This document shows, one piece after another, positions 1-8,784 of a stretch of 64,000 bases of DNA; the first letter of the stretch is position 1; the number at the start of each line of letters is the position of its first letter. This stretch comes from an uncultured Bacteroidaceae bacterium (GTDB lineage Bacteria > Bacteroidota > Bacteroidia > Bacteroidales > Bacteroidaceae). The stretch lies in NCBI GenBank assembly GCA_905233765.1, contig CAJOCU010000020.1:1-64000 (forward strand). Reading direction: 5' to 3'. The notes under the pieces are model-generated. The model did not search any database, was not told where the DNA came from, and saw nothing but the letters and a program-made list of their open reading frames with translations. The position numbers and the translations under genes were made by a program.

Positions 1-13
1 TTTGCCGCCGACA

Positions 14-1825
14 ATGGAAGAACGATGGAATAAAATCGTCTTGTGGCGCACGGCACACATCAAGGACCGGCAGTTCATGCTGCTGCTGGCCTTGCTGATT
101 GGTGTGCTCACGGCGTTGGCGGGTGTGTTGCTGAAGTGGCTGATTGGGCAGATAGAACATCTGCTGACGAACCATTTCTCCATCACGGGTGCCAACTGGC
201 CGTATCTGGTATATCCCGTCGTGGGTATCTTCATCACGGGTCTCTTTGTCCGCTATGTTGTGCGCGACGACATCGGCCACGGCATCACGAAAATCCTGTA
301 TGCCATAGCCCGCAAGAAGAGCTATATCAAGGCGCATAACATGTGGTCGAGCGTCGCCGCCTCCGGCATCACCATCGGCTTTGGCGGCTCGGTGGGTGCT
401 GAGGCTCCTATCGTGCTGACGGGTTCTGCCATCGGCTCGAACCTCGGACAGCTGTTCCACTTGGATTCCAAGAAGATGATGCTCCTCGTGGGCTGTGGCG
501 CGGCGGGCGCTGTCAGCGGTATCTTCAAGGCCCCCATCGCAGGCCTGGTGTTCACGCTGGAGGTGTTGATGATTGATTTCACCCTTGGCAGCCTGCTGCC
601 GCTGCTGGTGAGCTGTGTGACGGCGGCAGCCGTTACCTTCGCCCTCTCCGGCACCGACAACCTCTTCGAATTCCATCAGACCACCGCTTTCTCCATCACG
701 CGCGTGCCCGCGTACCTTTTATTAGGTGTGTTCTGCGGGCTGCTGTCCTTGTATTTCACTCGCGTCATGAACTGGCTTGAGGATCAGTTCCGGCGCATCC
801 GCAAGCCCTGGCAGCGCCTTATGATAGCCGGACCTATCCTCAGCATCCTCATCTTCCTGTTCCCGTCGCTCTACGGTGAAGGCTACAGCATGATTCGCCT
901 GTTGCTCAATGGCCAGAGTCAGGCCGACTGGAACCAGGTGCTCGAAGGCTCTTTCTTCTACCACACCCCTCATCTGCTACTCCTCTATCTGGCAGGCGTC
1001 ATTGTGTTCAAGGTCTTTGCCACGACAGCCACCAACAGCGGTGGCGGCTGTGGCGGTACCTTTGCTCCGAGTCTGTTCATGGGTTGTGTGTCGGGCTTCC
1101 TCTTTGCCTCGCTCTGGAATATGATTCCGGCTACCCTCAACGCTCAACCCTCAACGCTTAGCTTCCTGGCCCCCGTGCCGGAGAATAATTTCTCACTCCT
1201 CGGTATGGCGGGCTTGATGAGCGGTGTGATGCACGCGCCGCTGACGGGTATCTTCCTGATTGCAGAACTCACAGGCGGCTACGGCCTGTTCCTGCCGCTG
1301 ATGATTGTGGCGGTGGCCTCGTACCTGACCATCATCCTCTTTGAACCCCACAGCATCTACACGATGCGTCTGGCACGCAAAGGTGAGCTGGTCACCCATA
1401 ACAAGGACCACGCCATCCTGACGCTGATGTCCATGGACAGCGTCATCGAGCGCTACGAGGAGCAGCTGCACCCGGACGACGAACTGGTGGATATCGTGCG
1501 GCAGATCTCATCGTCGGAGCGGGATGTCTTCCCCGTCGTGGATGATGCAGGCAAGCTGCTGGGCGTGCTGCTGTTGGACAGCGTGCGCCATGTGATGTTC
1601 CGCACGGAGCTGTACCACCGCCTGCATGTGCGTGAGCTGATGGCTCCCTGTAGCGTGCGCCTCTCCACCAACGACCCGATGGAGGTTGTCATGGCAGCCT
1701 TTGACCGTACGAAGGCATGGACGCTGCCCGTGGTGGATAACGAAGGAATCTTTGTGGGCTTCATCCGTCGTAGCCACGTCTATGCCGCATATCGCACAAT
1801 GCTACATGACTTATCAGAAGAATAA
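14..1825 (+). CDS. ClC-family chloride channel/antiporter with C-terminal CBS pair
   Basis: Inner-membrane anion channel or H+/Cl- exchanger of the ClC family, about 603 aa. Residues about 20-440 are a string of hydrophobic helices. ClC signatures are visible: GGSVGAEAP (the GREGP-type loop with the gating glutamate), KAPIAGLVFTLE, and GGTFAPSLF (the GxFxP anion-site loop). The first selectivity loop, normally GSGIP, reads GHGIT. Residues about 455-600 form two CBS domains, usually regulatory nucleotide-binding modules. I chose the ATG at 14. The frame is open to the window edge, but the TTTGCCGCC just upstream looks like the end of a Bacteroidetes -7 promoter element, so translation from further upstream is unlikely. 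It ends 2 bases before fmt. A short heptamer repeat (1137-1157) adds residues in a loop before LAPVPENNF. Channel versus exchanger cannot be decided from sequence alone. Confidence 0.9.
   Translation: MEERWNKIVLWRTAHIKDRQFMLLLALLIGVLTALAGVLLKWLIGQIEHLLTNHFSITGANWPYLVYPVVGIFITGLFVRYVVRDDIGHGITKILYAIARKKSYIKAHNMWSSVAASGITIGFGGSVGAEAPIVLTGSAIGSNLGQLFHLDSKKMMLLVGCGAAGAVSGIFKAPIAGLVFTLEVLMIDFTLGSLLPLLVSCVTAAAVTFALSGTDNLFEFHQTTAFSITRVPAYLLLGVFCGLLSLYFTRVMNWLEDQFRRIRKPWQRLMIAGPILSILIFLFPSLYGEGYSMIRLLLNGQSQADWNQVLEGSFFYHTPHLLLLYLAGVIVFKVFATTATNSGGGCGGTFAPSLFMGCVSGFLFASLWNMIPATLNAQPSTLSFLAPVPENNFSLLGMAGLMSGVMHAPLTGIFLIAELTGGYGLFLPLMIVAVASYLTIILFEPHSIYTMRLARKGELVTHNKDHAILTLMSMDSVIERYEEQLHPDDELVDIVRQISSSERDVFPVVDDAGKLLGVLLLDSVRHVMFRTELYHRLHVRELMAPCSVRLSTNDPMEVVMAAFDRTKAWTLPVVDNEGIFVGFIRRSHVYAAYRTMLHDLSEE
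1137..1157. repeat. Heptamer tandem repeat, 3 units, inside the ClC gene
   Basis: Three consecutive heptamers, TCAACGC, TCAACCC and TCAACGC. They encode part of the local peptide NAQPSTLS in a loop of the ClC protein. This belongs to the GTTGAGA/TCAACCC family found repeatedly in this window. Confidence 0.75.
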
Positions 1826-1827
1826 TT

Positions 1828-2820
1828 ATGCGTATCGTATTCATGGGCACCCCCGAGTTTGCGGTGGAGTCCCTCAAGAAACTCGTTGAGAACAAGTATA
1901 ACGTTGTGGCAGTAGTCACAATGCCCGATAAACCTGTGGGACGCCATCACGACACCCTGCAGGCATCACCCGTCAAACAATATGCCGTATCGCAGGGGAT
2001 TCCTGTGCTGCAACCCGAGAAGCTGAAGGATGATGCGTTCTTGGAGCAGCTGCGCAGCTACAAGGCCGACCTGCAGATTGTCGTGGCCTTCCGCATGCTT
2101 CCTGAGGTCGTATGGGCGATGCCGTCGATGGGCACCTTCAATCTTCATGCTGCTTTGCTGCCTCAGTACCGCGGTGCGGCCCCCATCAATTGGGCCGTCA
2201 TCAATGGCGAGACCGAGACAGGTGTGACCACCTTCTTCCTCGACCACGACATCGACACAGGGCGCATCATCCACCGTGTGCCAGCCCCCATTGGCGACCG
2301 CGACACCGTTGGCGATGTCTATGACCGCCTCATGCACCTCGGTGCCGACCTGGTTCTCAAGACTGTTGATGACATTGAAGCCGGTCGCATTGTGACCGTG
2401 GAACAAGAGACGCTCTTCCCGTCTCCCCGCCTACTCCACCCAGCTCCCAAGCTCTTCAAGGAGAACTGCGAGATCCGTTGGAGCCAACATACCGTGAAGT
2501 CAGCCTATGACTTCATCCGCGGCCTCTCCCCCTACCCCGCCGCTTGGACCACACTTCGCACCGCTGATGGGAAGGAGACGCAGCTCAAGGCATTTTTCTC
2601 GGAAAAGGGCCTTGAGAATGAAGAAATAAAAATGAAAAGTGAAAAATGTTCGGGCCTTGCAGTTGAGCTTTCCGACGGCTACCTATACCTCACCGATGTC
2701 CAGTTGGCCGGCAAGAAGCGAATGGCGGTGGCCGATTTCCTGCGCGGCGCACATTTGGAGGGCGCAGTCCTCATAGAAAGCGGCACAGCGACATCCGTTC
2801 CCCTCTTAATATTGGATTAA
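1828..2820 (+). CDS. fmt: Methionyl-tRNA formyltransferase
   Basis: Cytoplasmic enzyme that formylates initiator Met-tRNA using 10-formyl-THF; 330 aa. The N-terminal hydrolase fold begins MRIVFMGTPEFAV. The folate-binding and catalytic segment reads FNLHAALLPQYRGAAPI, with the conserved Asn and His; the usual HASLLP serine is Ala. The catalytic Asp lies in the LDHDIDTGRI segment. The C-terminal tRNA-binding domain (about residues 210-315) includes the SPYPAAW motif. ATG 1828 follows the ClC stop by 2 bases, so the two are probably cotranscribed. Oddity: residues about 263-273 are encoded by an A-rich heptamer repeat (2614-2648) and look like an insertion in the C-terminal domain. Confidence 0.96.
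   Translation: MRIVFMGTPEFAVESLKKLVENKYNVVAVVTMPDKPVGRHHDTLQASPVKQYAVSQGIPVLQPEKLKDDAFLEQLRSYKADLQIVVAFRMLPEVVWAMPSMGTFNLHAALLPQYRGAAPINWAVINGETETGVTTFFLDHDIDTGRIIHRVPAPIGDRDTVGDVYDRLMHLGADLVLKTVDDIEAGRIVTVEQETLFPSPRLLHPAPKLFKENCEIRWSQHTVKSAYDFIRGLSPYPAAWTTLRTADGKETQLKAFFSEKGLENEEIKMKSEKCSGLAVELSDGYLYLTDVQLAGKKRMAVADFLRGAHLEGAVLIESGTATSVPLLILD
2614..2648. repeat. A-rich heptamer tandem repeat inside fmt
   Basis: Five consecutive 7-mers approximating AAAAATG: GAGAATG, AAGAAAT, AAAAATG, AAAAGTG, AAAAATG. The encoded lysine/glutamate-rich stretch (NEEIKMKSEKCSG) is out of character with the rest of Fmt. A related array, CATTTTT on the plus strand, lies upstream of purN at 52660-52699. Confidence 0.7.
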
Positions 2821-2853
2821 ATCGCTTTTTATTTGCATTTTTTCACAAAAATG

Positions 2854-2885
2854 TTTGGTGGTTTCGGGAAAAAGTCTCACCTTTG
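2854..2885 (+). promoter_or_regulatory. Bacteroidetes-type promoter upstream of the ECF sigma gene
   Basis: TTTG at 2854-2857, 20 bases, then CACCTTTG at 2878-2885, matching TTTG-N19-21-TAnnTTTG with one mismatch. This leaves a leader of more than 100 bases before the sigma factor ATG at 3002. Confidence 0.65.
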
Positions 2886-3001
2886 CCCCCGATATGCGGC
2901 AAAAAAGCCTCATCTTTCACTTCTAACTTCTCTATTTTAACTTAAAAACATCATTGCCTATCGACTGAAACATTACTCCTAACCATCCTATTCGGAAAGT
3001 A

Positions 3002-3598
3002 ATGCAACACTTGAAACAAGAGACTGACGCCGTACTCGTCAAGCTCTATGAAGAAGGTAATGATGAAGCGTTCGATATTCTATTGGAACGCTATCAATCT
3101 GCTATTTATGGTTACATCTACTCTGTCGTTCGCGACAGCGATGTGGCGAATGATGTTTTTCAGGACACCTTTATGCGTGTCATCATGCAGATCCGCAACC
3201 ACCACTATACCGAGAGTGGTAAGTTCTCTTCATGGGTGATGCGCATAGCCCACAACCTCATCATCGACAGCACCCGCCAACGCCGTCCCATCGTTGACAT
3301 CCTCGACGAAGCCGAGAAAGAACGAGTTCTTGACGGTGCCAGCCTCCTTGATGGGAACAAAGAGATGGAGTATCACAACGAACAAACCTACACCACGCTG
3401 AACGAGATGGTGGAGCGTCTGCCCGAGCCTCAGCAGGAAGTCGTTCGAATGCGTATGTTCGAGCAGCTCTCCTTCAAGGAAATTGCCGAGAAGACCCACT
3501 GCAGCATCAACACCGCCCTTGGACGTATGCGCTATGCCGTCATCAATCTTCGCAAGATGTCGGCCCGTCAGGATCTGACCCTTGTAGGTTTCGAATAG
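3002..3598 (+). CDS. ECF-type RNA polymerase sigma factor
   Basis: Sigma-70 family, extracytoplasmic-function class, 198 aa. Region 2 (about residues 20-90) contains YIYSVVRDSDVANDVFQDTF, the core-binding and -10-recognition segment. Region 4 (about 135-190) contains LPEPQQEVVRMR followed by the helix-turn-helix FKEIAEKTHCSINTALGR. No FecR-type anti-sigma or partner gene is adjacent. The next gene, 217 bases downstream, is a SusC-type receptor with its own promoter and a terminator in between, so a regulatory link is unproven. It may be a general envelope or growth sigma factor of the kind common in Bacteroidales. ATG 3002 is the first in-frame ATG after the promoter. Confidence 0.92.
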   Translation: MQHLKQETDAVLVKLYEEGNDEAFDILLERYQSAIYGYIYSVVRDSDVANDVFQDTFMRVIMQIRNHHYTESGKFSSWVMRIAHNLIIDSTRQRRPIVDILDEAEKERVLDGASLLDGNKEMEYHNEQTYTTLNEMVERLPEPQQEVVRMRMFEQLSFKEIAEKTHCSINTALGRMRYAVINLRKMSARQDLTLVGFE

Positions 3599-3661
3599 AA
3601 CCCATCTATAGCAGAAAGGCGCCACCTCCTGCAAACATTTTGTCGTATTTACGATATATTT

Positions 3662-3698
3662 AATGCCAAAATGCTCCTTTTGGGGACGTTTTGGCATT
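3662..3698 (+). terminator. Rho-independent terminator after the sigma gene
   Basis: AATGCCAAAA (3662-3671) pairs with TTTTGGCATT (3689-3698), and the inner TGCTCC and GGGGACG can extend the stem. A short T-rich run follows. Confidence 0.75.
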
Positions 3699-3757
3699 AT
3701 TTTGCATGCGAATGCACATTTCTTTGCATTTTTTATGGCCGTTTGTGAAATTTTCCA

Positions 3758-3765
3758 TACTTTTG
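3758..3765 (+). promoter_or_regulatory. -7 element of the susC promoter
   Basis: TACTTTTG, a perfect TAnnTTTG, about 50 bases before the susC-type ATG. No TTTG lies at the usual distance upstream, so the -33 part is weak; nearby TTTG copies are 12 and 31 bases away. Confidence 0.6.
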
Positions 3766-3815
3766 CCGCCGAATATTGTCAAATCAACAATTATATTTAA
3801 ATTCAAACAGTATTT

Positions 3816-6800
3816 ATGGAAAAAAGGTTAACAGCGATTCTGGCAGGCCTCTTCTTCGTTATCGGAGGAGCGTTTGCCCAGATTCAAGTAAAGGGAACCA
3901 TCATCAGCGCTGACGATGGCGAGCCCCTTCCTGGCGCCTCTGTGAAGGTGGTAGGCGAAAAGACTGGCACGGTGACCGACATCAATGGTCAGTTCACCAT
4001 CACAGTGCCCAACGCAGACTCTCGTTTGGAACTGACGCACATCGGTATGTTGCGTCGTATTGTGAAAGCACGCAATGGTATGCAGATTGCTCTCGACACC
4101 GACAACACCATGTTGGACGAAGTGATGGTCGTGGCATTTGGTCAACAGACCAAGTCTTCATTCACCGGCTCTGCCGTTGTTGTTAATTCTGAGGAATTGA
4201 GCAGAAAGGTAACAAGCAACGTGCAAGACGCTCTTGTAGGATCCGTTCCTGGTCTCCAGATTCGCGGTTCAAGCGGAACACCTGGTTCCGATGCCGGTAA
4301 AGTCAACATTCGTGGTATTGCCTCTATGTACGCCGACACAGATCCTCTGATTATTGTTGACGGATCACCATATAGCGCCAGCCTGCTGAACATCCCCAGC
4401 GAAGATATCGAAAGCGTCACCGTGCTTAAGGATGCAGCTTCTGCAGCCCTGTATGGTGCTCGCGGTGCCGCTGGTGTGATCCTGGTAACAACCAAGAAAG
4501 GACATGCTGACAAGCCCCAAGTCAATGTTGACATGAAGTGGGGTGCTAACACGCGTGCCCTTCAAGACTACGAGACCATCACTGATCCCAACCAGTTCGT
4601 AGAAACATACTACAAACAATTCTACAATTATGCCATCAACAATGGAATGAGTGCTACGGCTGCCAATCAATGGGCCAACAACCGTATGTTCACCGGCAAC
4701 CAAGGTTTGAAGTATAATCCCTACACGATTCCCGAAGGACAAAACCTCATTGGTATTAATGGGAAGTTGAATCCCAATGCCACGTTAGGTCGTTCTTATG
4801 ACGCAAACGGCGAGACCTACTATATCCTACCGGATAAATTTGTGGATGAAGCTTTCAAGAGCGGTTTCCGCCATGAATATACAGTTAATGTCAGTGGCGG
4901 AAGTGATCGTAGCTCATACTACGCCAGTGTCGGTTATTTGAATGAAGACGGTATTGTAGCAAAAGCCAACTACGAGCGTTTTACAGCACGTTTGAAGGCT
5001 GACTACCGCGTCCGCGATTGGCTCAAGATTGGAGCGAATGTTGGCTTTGTCCATAGCAACACCACCGCCAACCCTAACCTGACCAATCTCCAATCCTTCT
5101 CAACATTGATTGCTCCTATTTATCCTTTATACGTGCGCGTACTTGATGCGAATGGCAATCCAGTTATCCGTACAGATGAGTATGGACACAAGCAATATGA
5201 CTATGGTGTAGCATCGACCAACTTCCCAGGTTTGACACGTCCCTACGGCAATACCTACAACCCGATTAGCCAGAACATGTATGACGATTACTACAGCTGG
5301 GGCAATCAATTCAATGGTACATTCACCGCAGATATCGACATTACCTCTTGGCTTCGCTTCAATAGCACGAACAACCTGAACTATGCCACAAGCGCAACCA
5401 GTGATTACACCAATCCTTTCTATGGCGCTCAGCAAGCTAATAACGGCCAAATCATTAAGAGCCAAGGCCAAACTCTCCGTCAGAACTACATCCAGACGTT
5501 GACCTTCTATAAGGACTTTAACAAGCACAACGTCAATGTAATGGTAGGTCACGAGTGGTACAAGGTTTCTTCCCGCTCTCTCTCTGCTGGTGCACGTGGC
5601 GGTTTCTCTCCTGACATTCAAGAGATCGACGCATTCTCCGATCGCTATGACTCCAGCTCTTCTTCAAGCGCATACAATGTAGAGGGATGGTTCGGAAATG
5701 CCCTTTATAATTACGACGAGAAATATTTTGCCAACGCATCGTTCCGTCGTGACGGTACCTCTCGCTTCATGATTACTCCGACAAACCATGCGTGGGGTAA
5801 CTTCTGGAGCGCTGGTGTGGGCTGGCTCATCAATAAAGAAGAGTTCTTCAAGAGCCTCAACGCTGACTGGGTAGATCAATTGAAGCTGAAGTTCTCCGTT
5901 GGCCAGCAAGGTAACGACAACATCGGTAACTGGAACTACACCAATGTTTACAAACTGAACAAAGGTGACAACACCATGAACCCCGTCTTCGATAGTGTCG
6001 GTAACGAAGATATTACCTGGGAAACCACGACCAGCTACAACCTCGGTTTGGAATGGAGCTTCTTCAAGGGCCGTTTGACCGGTGGAATCGACTTCTATAA
6101 CAAGAAGGTGACAGACCTGCTCTTCTGGCTCAGCATTCCTGAGAGCTATGGCGCTCGTGGCTACTATGGCAACCTTGGTGACATCCGCAACCGCGGTGTT
6201 GAATTGACACTCTCCGGTGATGTGATTCGCACTCGTAACATTGTGTGGAACATCACTGCTAACTTGGCCCACAACCAGACTAAGATCTTGAAGTTGCCCG
6301 AAGACAAGACCGCTAACTATGGAGGTTTCTCACAGGGCGATGGCGCTATCGGCGGCCAGAACATGCTTACTTTCTGGTATGAGGAAGGAAAGCCCCTCTA
6401 TAACATCATGCTTCCTGAATATGCTGGTGTCAATGAAAAGGGAGAAGCTCTCTATTGGGTTGACAAGAACTTTGAAGATGCAAGCAGTAAGAGCGCACAG
6501 CCCGGTGTCAACCACGACTACACAACCACCGACTTCAACAAGGCTACTTATTACGAGCAGGGTTCATCCCTCCCGAAAGTTTCCGGTGGTTTCTCAACTA
6601 CGTTGAAGATTTATGACTTTGACCTTAGTGCCACCTTTGACTATCAGATTGGCGGTAAGATCTATGACTTTGGCTATGCTCAGCTGATGAACCCCATCGT
6701 GACAAACGCAAACGGTCAAACTTACCATAAAGACATTTTGAACGCTTGGACTACCGAGAATACCGGCAGCGATATTCCACGTTTCCAATATGCAGACCTC

Positions 6801-7076
6801 TATGTTGGTGGTAGCACTCGTAGCACCCGTTTCCTCACGAAGGCCAGCTACCTGAATTTCCAGAGCTTTAATGTAGGTTACACAATACCTAAGAAGCTGA
6901 CTCAGAAAATCAAGATTAATAAAATCCGCGTTTATGCTCAAGGCGAGAACCTCTATTTCTGGAGCGCTCGTAAAGGCTTGGATCCCCGTTTCAGCTTTGT
7001 TGACACCCCCGCTTCCGGATATAGCGTAATGAGCCCGTTACGCACTATCATGGGCGGTATACAGGTTTCTTTCTAA
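3816..7076 (+). CDS. SusC/RagA-family TonB-dependent outer-membrane transporter
   Basis: Outer-membrane beta-barrel that imports large nutrients in partnership with a SusD lipoprotein; 1086 aa, a normal length. Residues 1-21 are a signal peptide ending GGAFA. Residues about 23-100 form a carboxypeptidase-regulatory-like domain (GEPLPGASVKVVG, TDINGQF). A SusC-type TonB segment, LDEVMVVAFG, follows, then the plug domain (about 115-225) with NIRGIASMYADTDPLIIVDG, and a barrel rich in aromatic residues to the C terminus (GGIQVSF). The SusD partner starts 20 bases after the stop. No glycoside hydrolase or HTCS regulator adjoins it. Two secreted C10 proteases follow the operon, so peptide import as by RagAB is plausible (inference); the substrate cannot be read from the sequence. 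Confidence 0.95.
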   Translation: MEKRLTAILAGLFFVIGGAFAQIQVKGTIISADDGEPLPGASVKVVGEKTGTVTDINGQFTITVPNADSRLELTHIGMLRRIVKARNGMQIALDTDNTMLDEVMVVAFGQQTKSSFTGSAVVVNSEELSRKVTSNVQDALVGSVPGLQIRGSSGTPGSDAGKVNIRGIASMYADTDPLIIVDGSPYSASLLNIPSEDIESVTVLKDAASAALYGARGAAGVILVTTKKGHADKPQVNVDMKWGANTRALQDYETITDPNQFVETYYKQFYNYAINNGMSATAANQWANNRMFTGNQGLKYNPYTIPEGQNLIGINGKLNPNATLGRSYDANGETYYILPDKFVDEAFKSGFRHEYTVNVSGGSDRSSYYASVGYLNEDGIVAKANYERFTARLKADYRVRDWLKIGANVGFVHSNTTANPNLTNLQSFSTLIAPIYPLYVRVLDANGNPVIRTDEYGHKQYDYGVASTNFPGLTRPYGNTYNPISQNMYDDYYSWGNQFNGTFTADIDITSWLRFNSTNNLNYATSATSDYTNPFYGAQQANNGQIIKSQGQTLRQNYIQTLTFYKDFNKHNVNVMVGHEWYKVSSRSLSAGARGGFSPDIQEIDAFSDRYDSSSSSSAYNVEGWFGNALYNYDEKYFANASFRRDGTSRFMITPTNHAWGNFWSAGVGWLINKEEFFKSLNADWVDQLKLKFSVGQQGNDNIGNWNYTNVYKLNKGDNTMNPVFDSVGNEDITWETTTSYNLGLEWSFFKGRLTGGIDFYNKKVTDLLFWLSIPESYGARGYYGNLGDIRNRGVELTLSGDVIRTRNIVWNITANLAHNQTKILKLPEDKTANYGGFSQGDGAIGGQNMLTFWYEEGKPLYNIMLPEYAGVNEKGEALYWVDKNFEDASSKSAQPGVNHDYTTTDFNKATYYEQGSSLPKVSGGFSTTLKIYDFDLSATFDYQIGGKIYDFGYAQLMNPIVTNANGQTYHKDILNAWTTENTGSDIPRFQYADLYVGGSTRSTRFLTKASYLNFQSFNVGYTIPKKLTQKIKINKIRVYAQGENLYFWSARKGLDPRFSFVDTPASGYSVMSPLRTIMGGIQVSF

Positions 7077-7096
7077 ATTAAAAAGACTTGACAACT

Positions 7097-8764
7097 ATGA
7101 AAAAGATATTTTCTGTTATTTCGGTAGCCACACTGGGAGTAACCCTTCTCACAAGCTGCCTTGAGCAAATAGACCCTCAGACAAGCTATGCGACCCAGGA
7201 GCAGGTCGCTGAAGCTCCTGGTGTCTTCGACAAGTTTGTAGCCTCGCTCACCTCTTCTTTGGCTGGTGAATTCACTTATGCCGGCAGCGATCACCGCGTT
7301 TACGACCATGGATATCCTGCATTCTTCCTCACTCGTGACGTCGAGGGCATGGATATCATCCCCGTTGGTACAAACAACTGGTTTGACACATGGTACCAGG
7401 ACTTCACGTACTTGGCTCCCGGATGGGCTGTTACCCAGCTCCCCTGGACATACTATTATGGCTGGATCAAGAACTGCAATGATGTCATCACCATGGCAGA
7501 AGCTACCAACTATGCCACTCCCGCTGAAGGCCGCGAGATTGGTGCCGGTATTGCATACGCCATGCGCGCTATGTTCTATTTTGACTTAGCTCGTATCTAT
7601 TCATCCGAGCCTTATTATAAGAACCCGAGCGCACCTACGACGGTAAAGATTACCGAAACCACCACGATGGCAGAGACGCGCAACAATCCTCGTATGACAT
7701 GGGACGAAGCCTTTGAGTTAATCTTAAAGGACCTGGATGCTGCTGAGAAGTATCTGGCAGACTACGAGCGCGAGGATGTCTATACGCCCAATATCAATGT
7801 GGTATATGGCATGAAGGCTCGCGTATATCTCGAAAAGCGCGAATGGGCTGAAGCTGAGAAGTATGCCAAATTGGCTATGGACGGCTTCACGATGATGACT
7901 CCGGCTGAATACCTGAGCCGTGACTATGGATTCAACTCTCCCAATAGCTCTTGGATTTTCGGTCTGACCTACAAAGATACCGACCCGAATATCCTTGAGA
8001 ACGACGGTGACTCCAGCTGGGGTAGCGTCATGACGATGGAGAACGGCTTTGACTGCGGTTATGCTGCTAATTATGGTGGTCCCAATGTCATCGACCGTCA
8101 CCTCTATGAGACGATTCCTGCAACTGACTTCCGCAAACAAATGTTTGTTGATTTCGCTATTGACGACATGGACGAAATGGCGCAGGAAGAAGCTTTGGAA
8201 GCCTACACAGATCACCCCACACAGATCCTCGCCTCCGCGGAGGCAGCTGAATATGGCCCCGGTGGTTTTGAGTTCAAATTCCGTCCTCAGGCTGGTATGT
8301 ATGCCACGAAGTACACCGCATGGGTCATTGCTGTTCCTTTGATGCGTGTCGAGGAGATGAAGCTCATTGAGGCCGAAGCTGCAGGTATGCAAGACGAAGC
8401 CCGTGGTATTCAGCTTCTAACCGCTTTTGCACAGACACGTGATGCAGCCTACACCTATGGTAGCCACAACGAAGCTTACTACAACACTTCCAGTTCACAG
8501 TTCCAGAACGAGATCTGGTGGCAGCGTCGCGTAGAGCTTTGGGGCGAAGGTTTTGCTACTTTCGACATCAAGCGCTTTGGCAAGGGTATCATTCGTAGCT
8601 ATGCTCGCACCAACCATATTGAGAATTCTCGTTTCAACGTGGAAACCACTCCGATGTGGATGAACTGGTGTTTCGTAGGTACAGAAGCCGACAACAATAA
8701 GGGCCTCGTCAACAACCCCGACCCGATTCGCCCAGACGGAGACTCTAACGAATATGTATGGTAA
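7097..8764 (+). CDS. SusD/RagB-family outer-membrane lipoprotein
   Basis: Surface-exposed lid and substrate-binding partner of the preceding SusC; 555 aa. The signal peptide MKKIFSVISVATLGVTLLTSC ends in a lipobox with Cys 21. The body is typical of SusD proteins: an early TPR-like helical part (YYYGWIKNCNDVITMAEA, GIAYAMRAMFYFDLARIY), a variable middle, and the C-terminal RVEEMKLIEAEA and WWQRRVELWGEGFATFDIKRFG segments. I took the ATG at 7097 because an upstream TTG in frame has no signal-peptide logic. It ends 20 bases before the next lipoprotein ATG, so the three genes form one operon. Confidence 0.94.
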   Translation: MKKIFSVISVATLGVTLLTSCLEQIDPQTSYATQEQVAEAPGVFDKFVASLTSSLAGEFTYAGSDHRVYDHGYPAFFLTRDVEGMDIIPVGTNNWFDTWYQDFTYLAPGWAVTQLPWTYYYGWIKNCNDVITMAEATNYATPAEGREIGAGIAYAMRAMFYFDLARIYSSEPYYKNPSAPTTVKITETTTMAETRNNPRMTWDEAFELILKDLDAAEKYLADYEREDVYTPNINVVYGMKARVYLEKREWAEAEKYAKLAMDGFTMMTPAEYLSRDYGFNSPNSSWIFGLTYKDTDPNILENDGDSSWGSVMTMENGFDCGYAANYGGPNVIDRHLYETIPATDFRKQMFVDFAIDDMDEMAQEEALEAYTDHPTQILASAEAAEYGPGGFEFKFRPQAGMYATKYTAWVIAVPLMRVEEMKLIEAEAAGMQDEARGIQLLTAFAQTRDAAYTYGSHNEAYYNTSSSQFQNEIWWQRRVELWGEGFATFDIKRFGKGIIRSYARTNHIENSRFNVETTPMWMNWCFVGTEADNNKGLVNNPDPIRPDGDSNEYVW

Positions 8765-8784
8765 TCAATAATCAGATATTAGAT

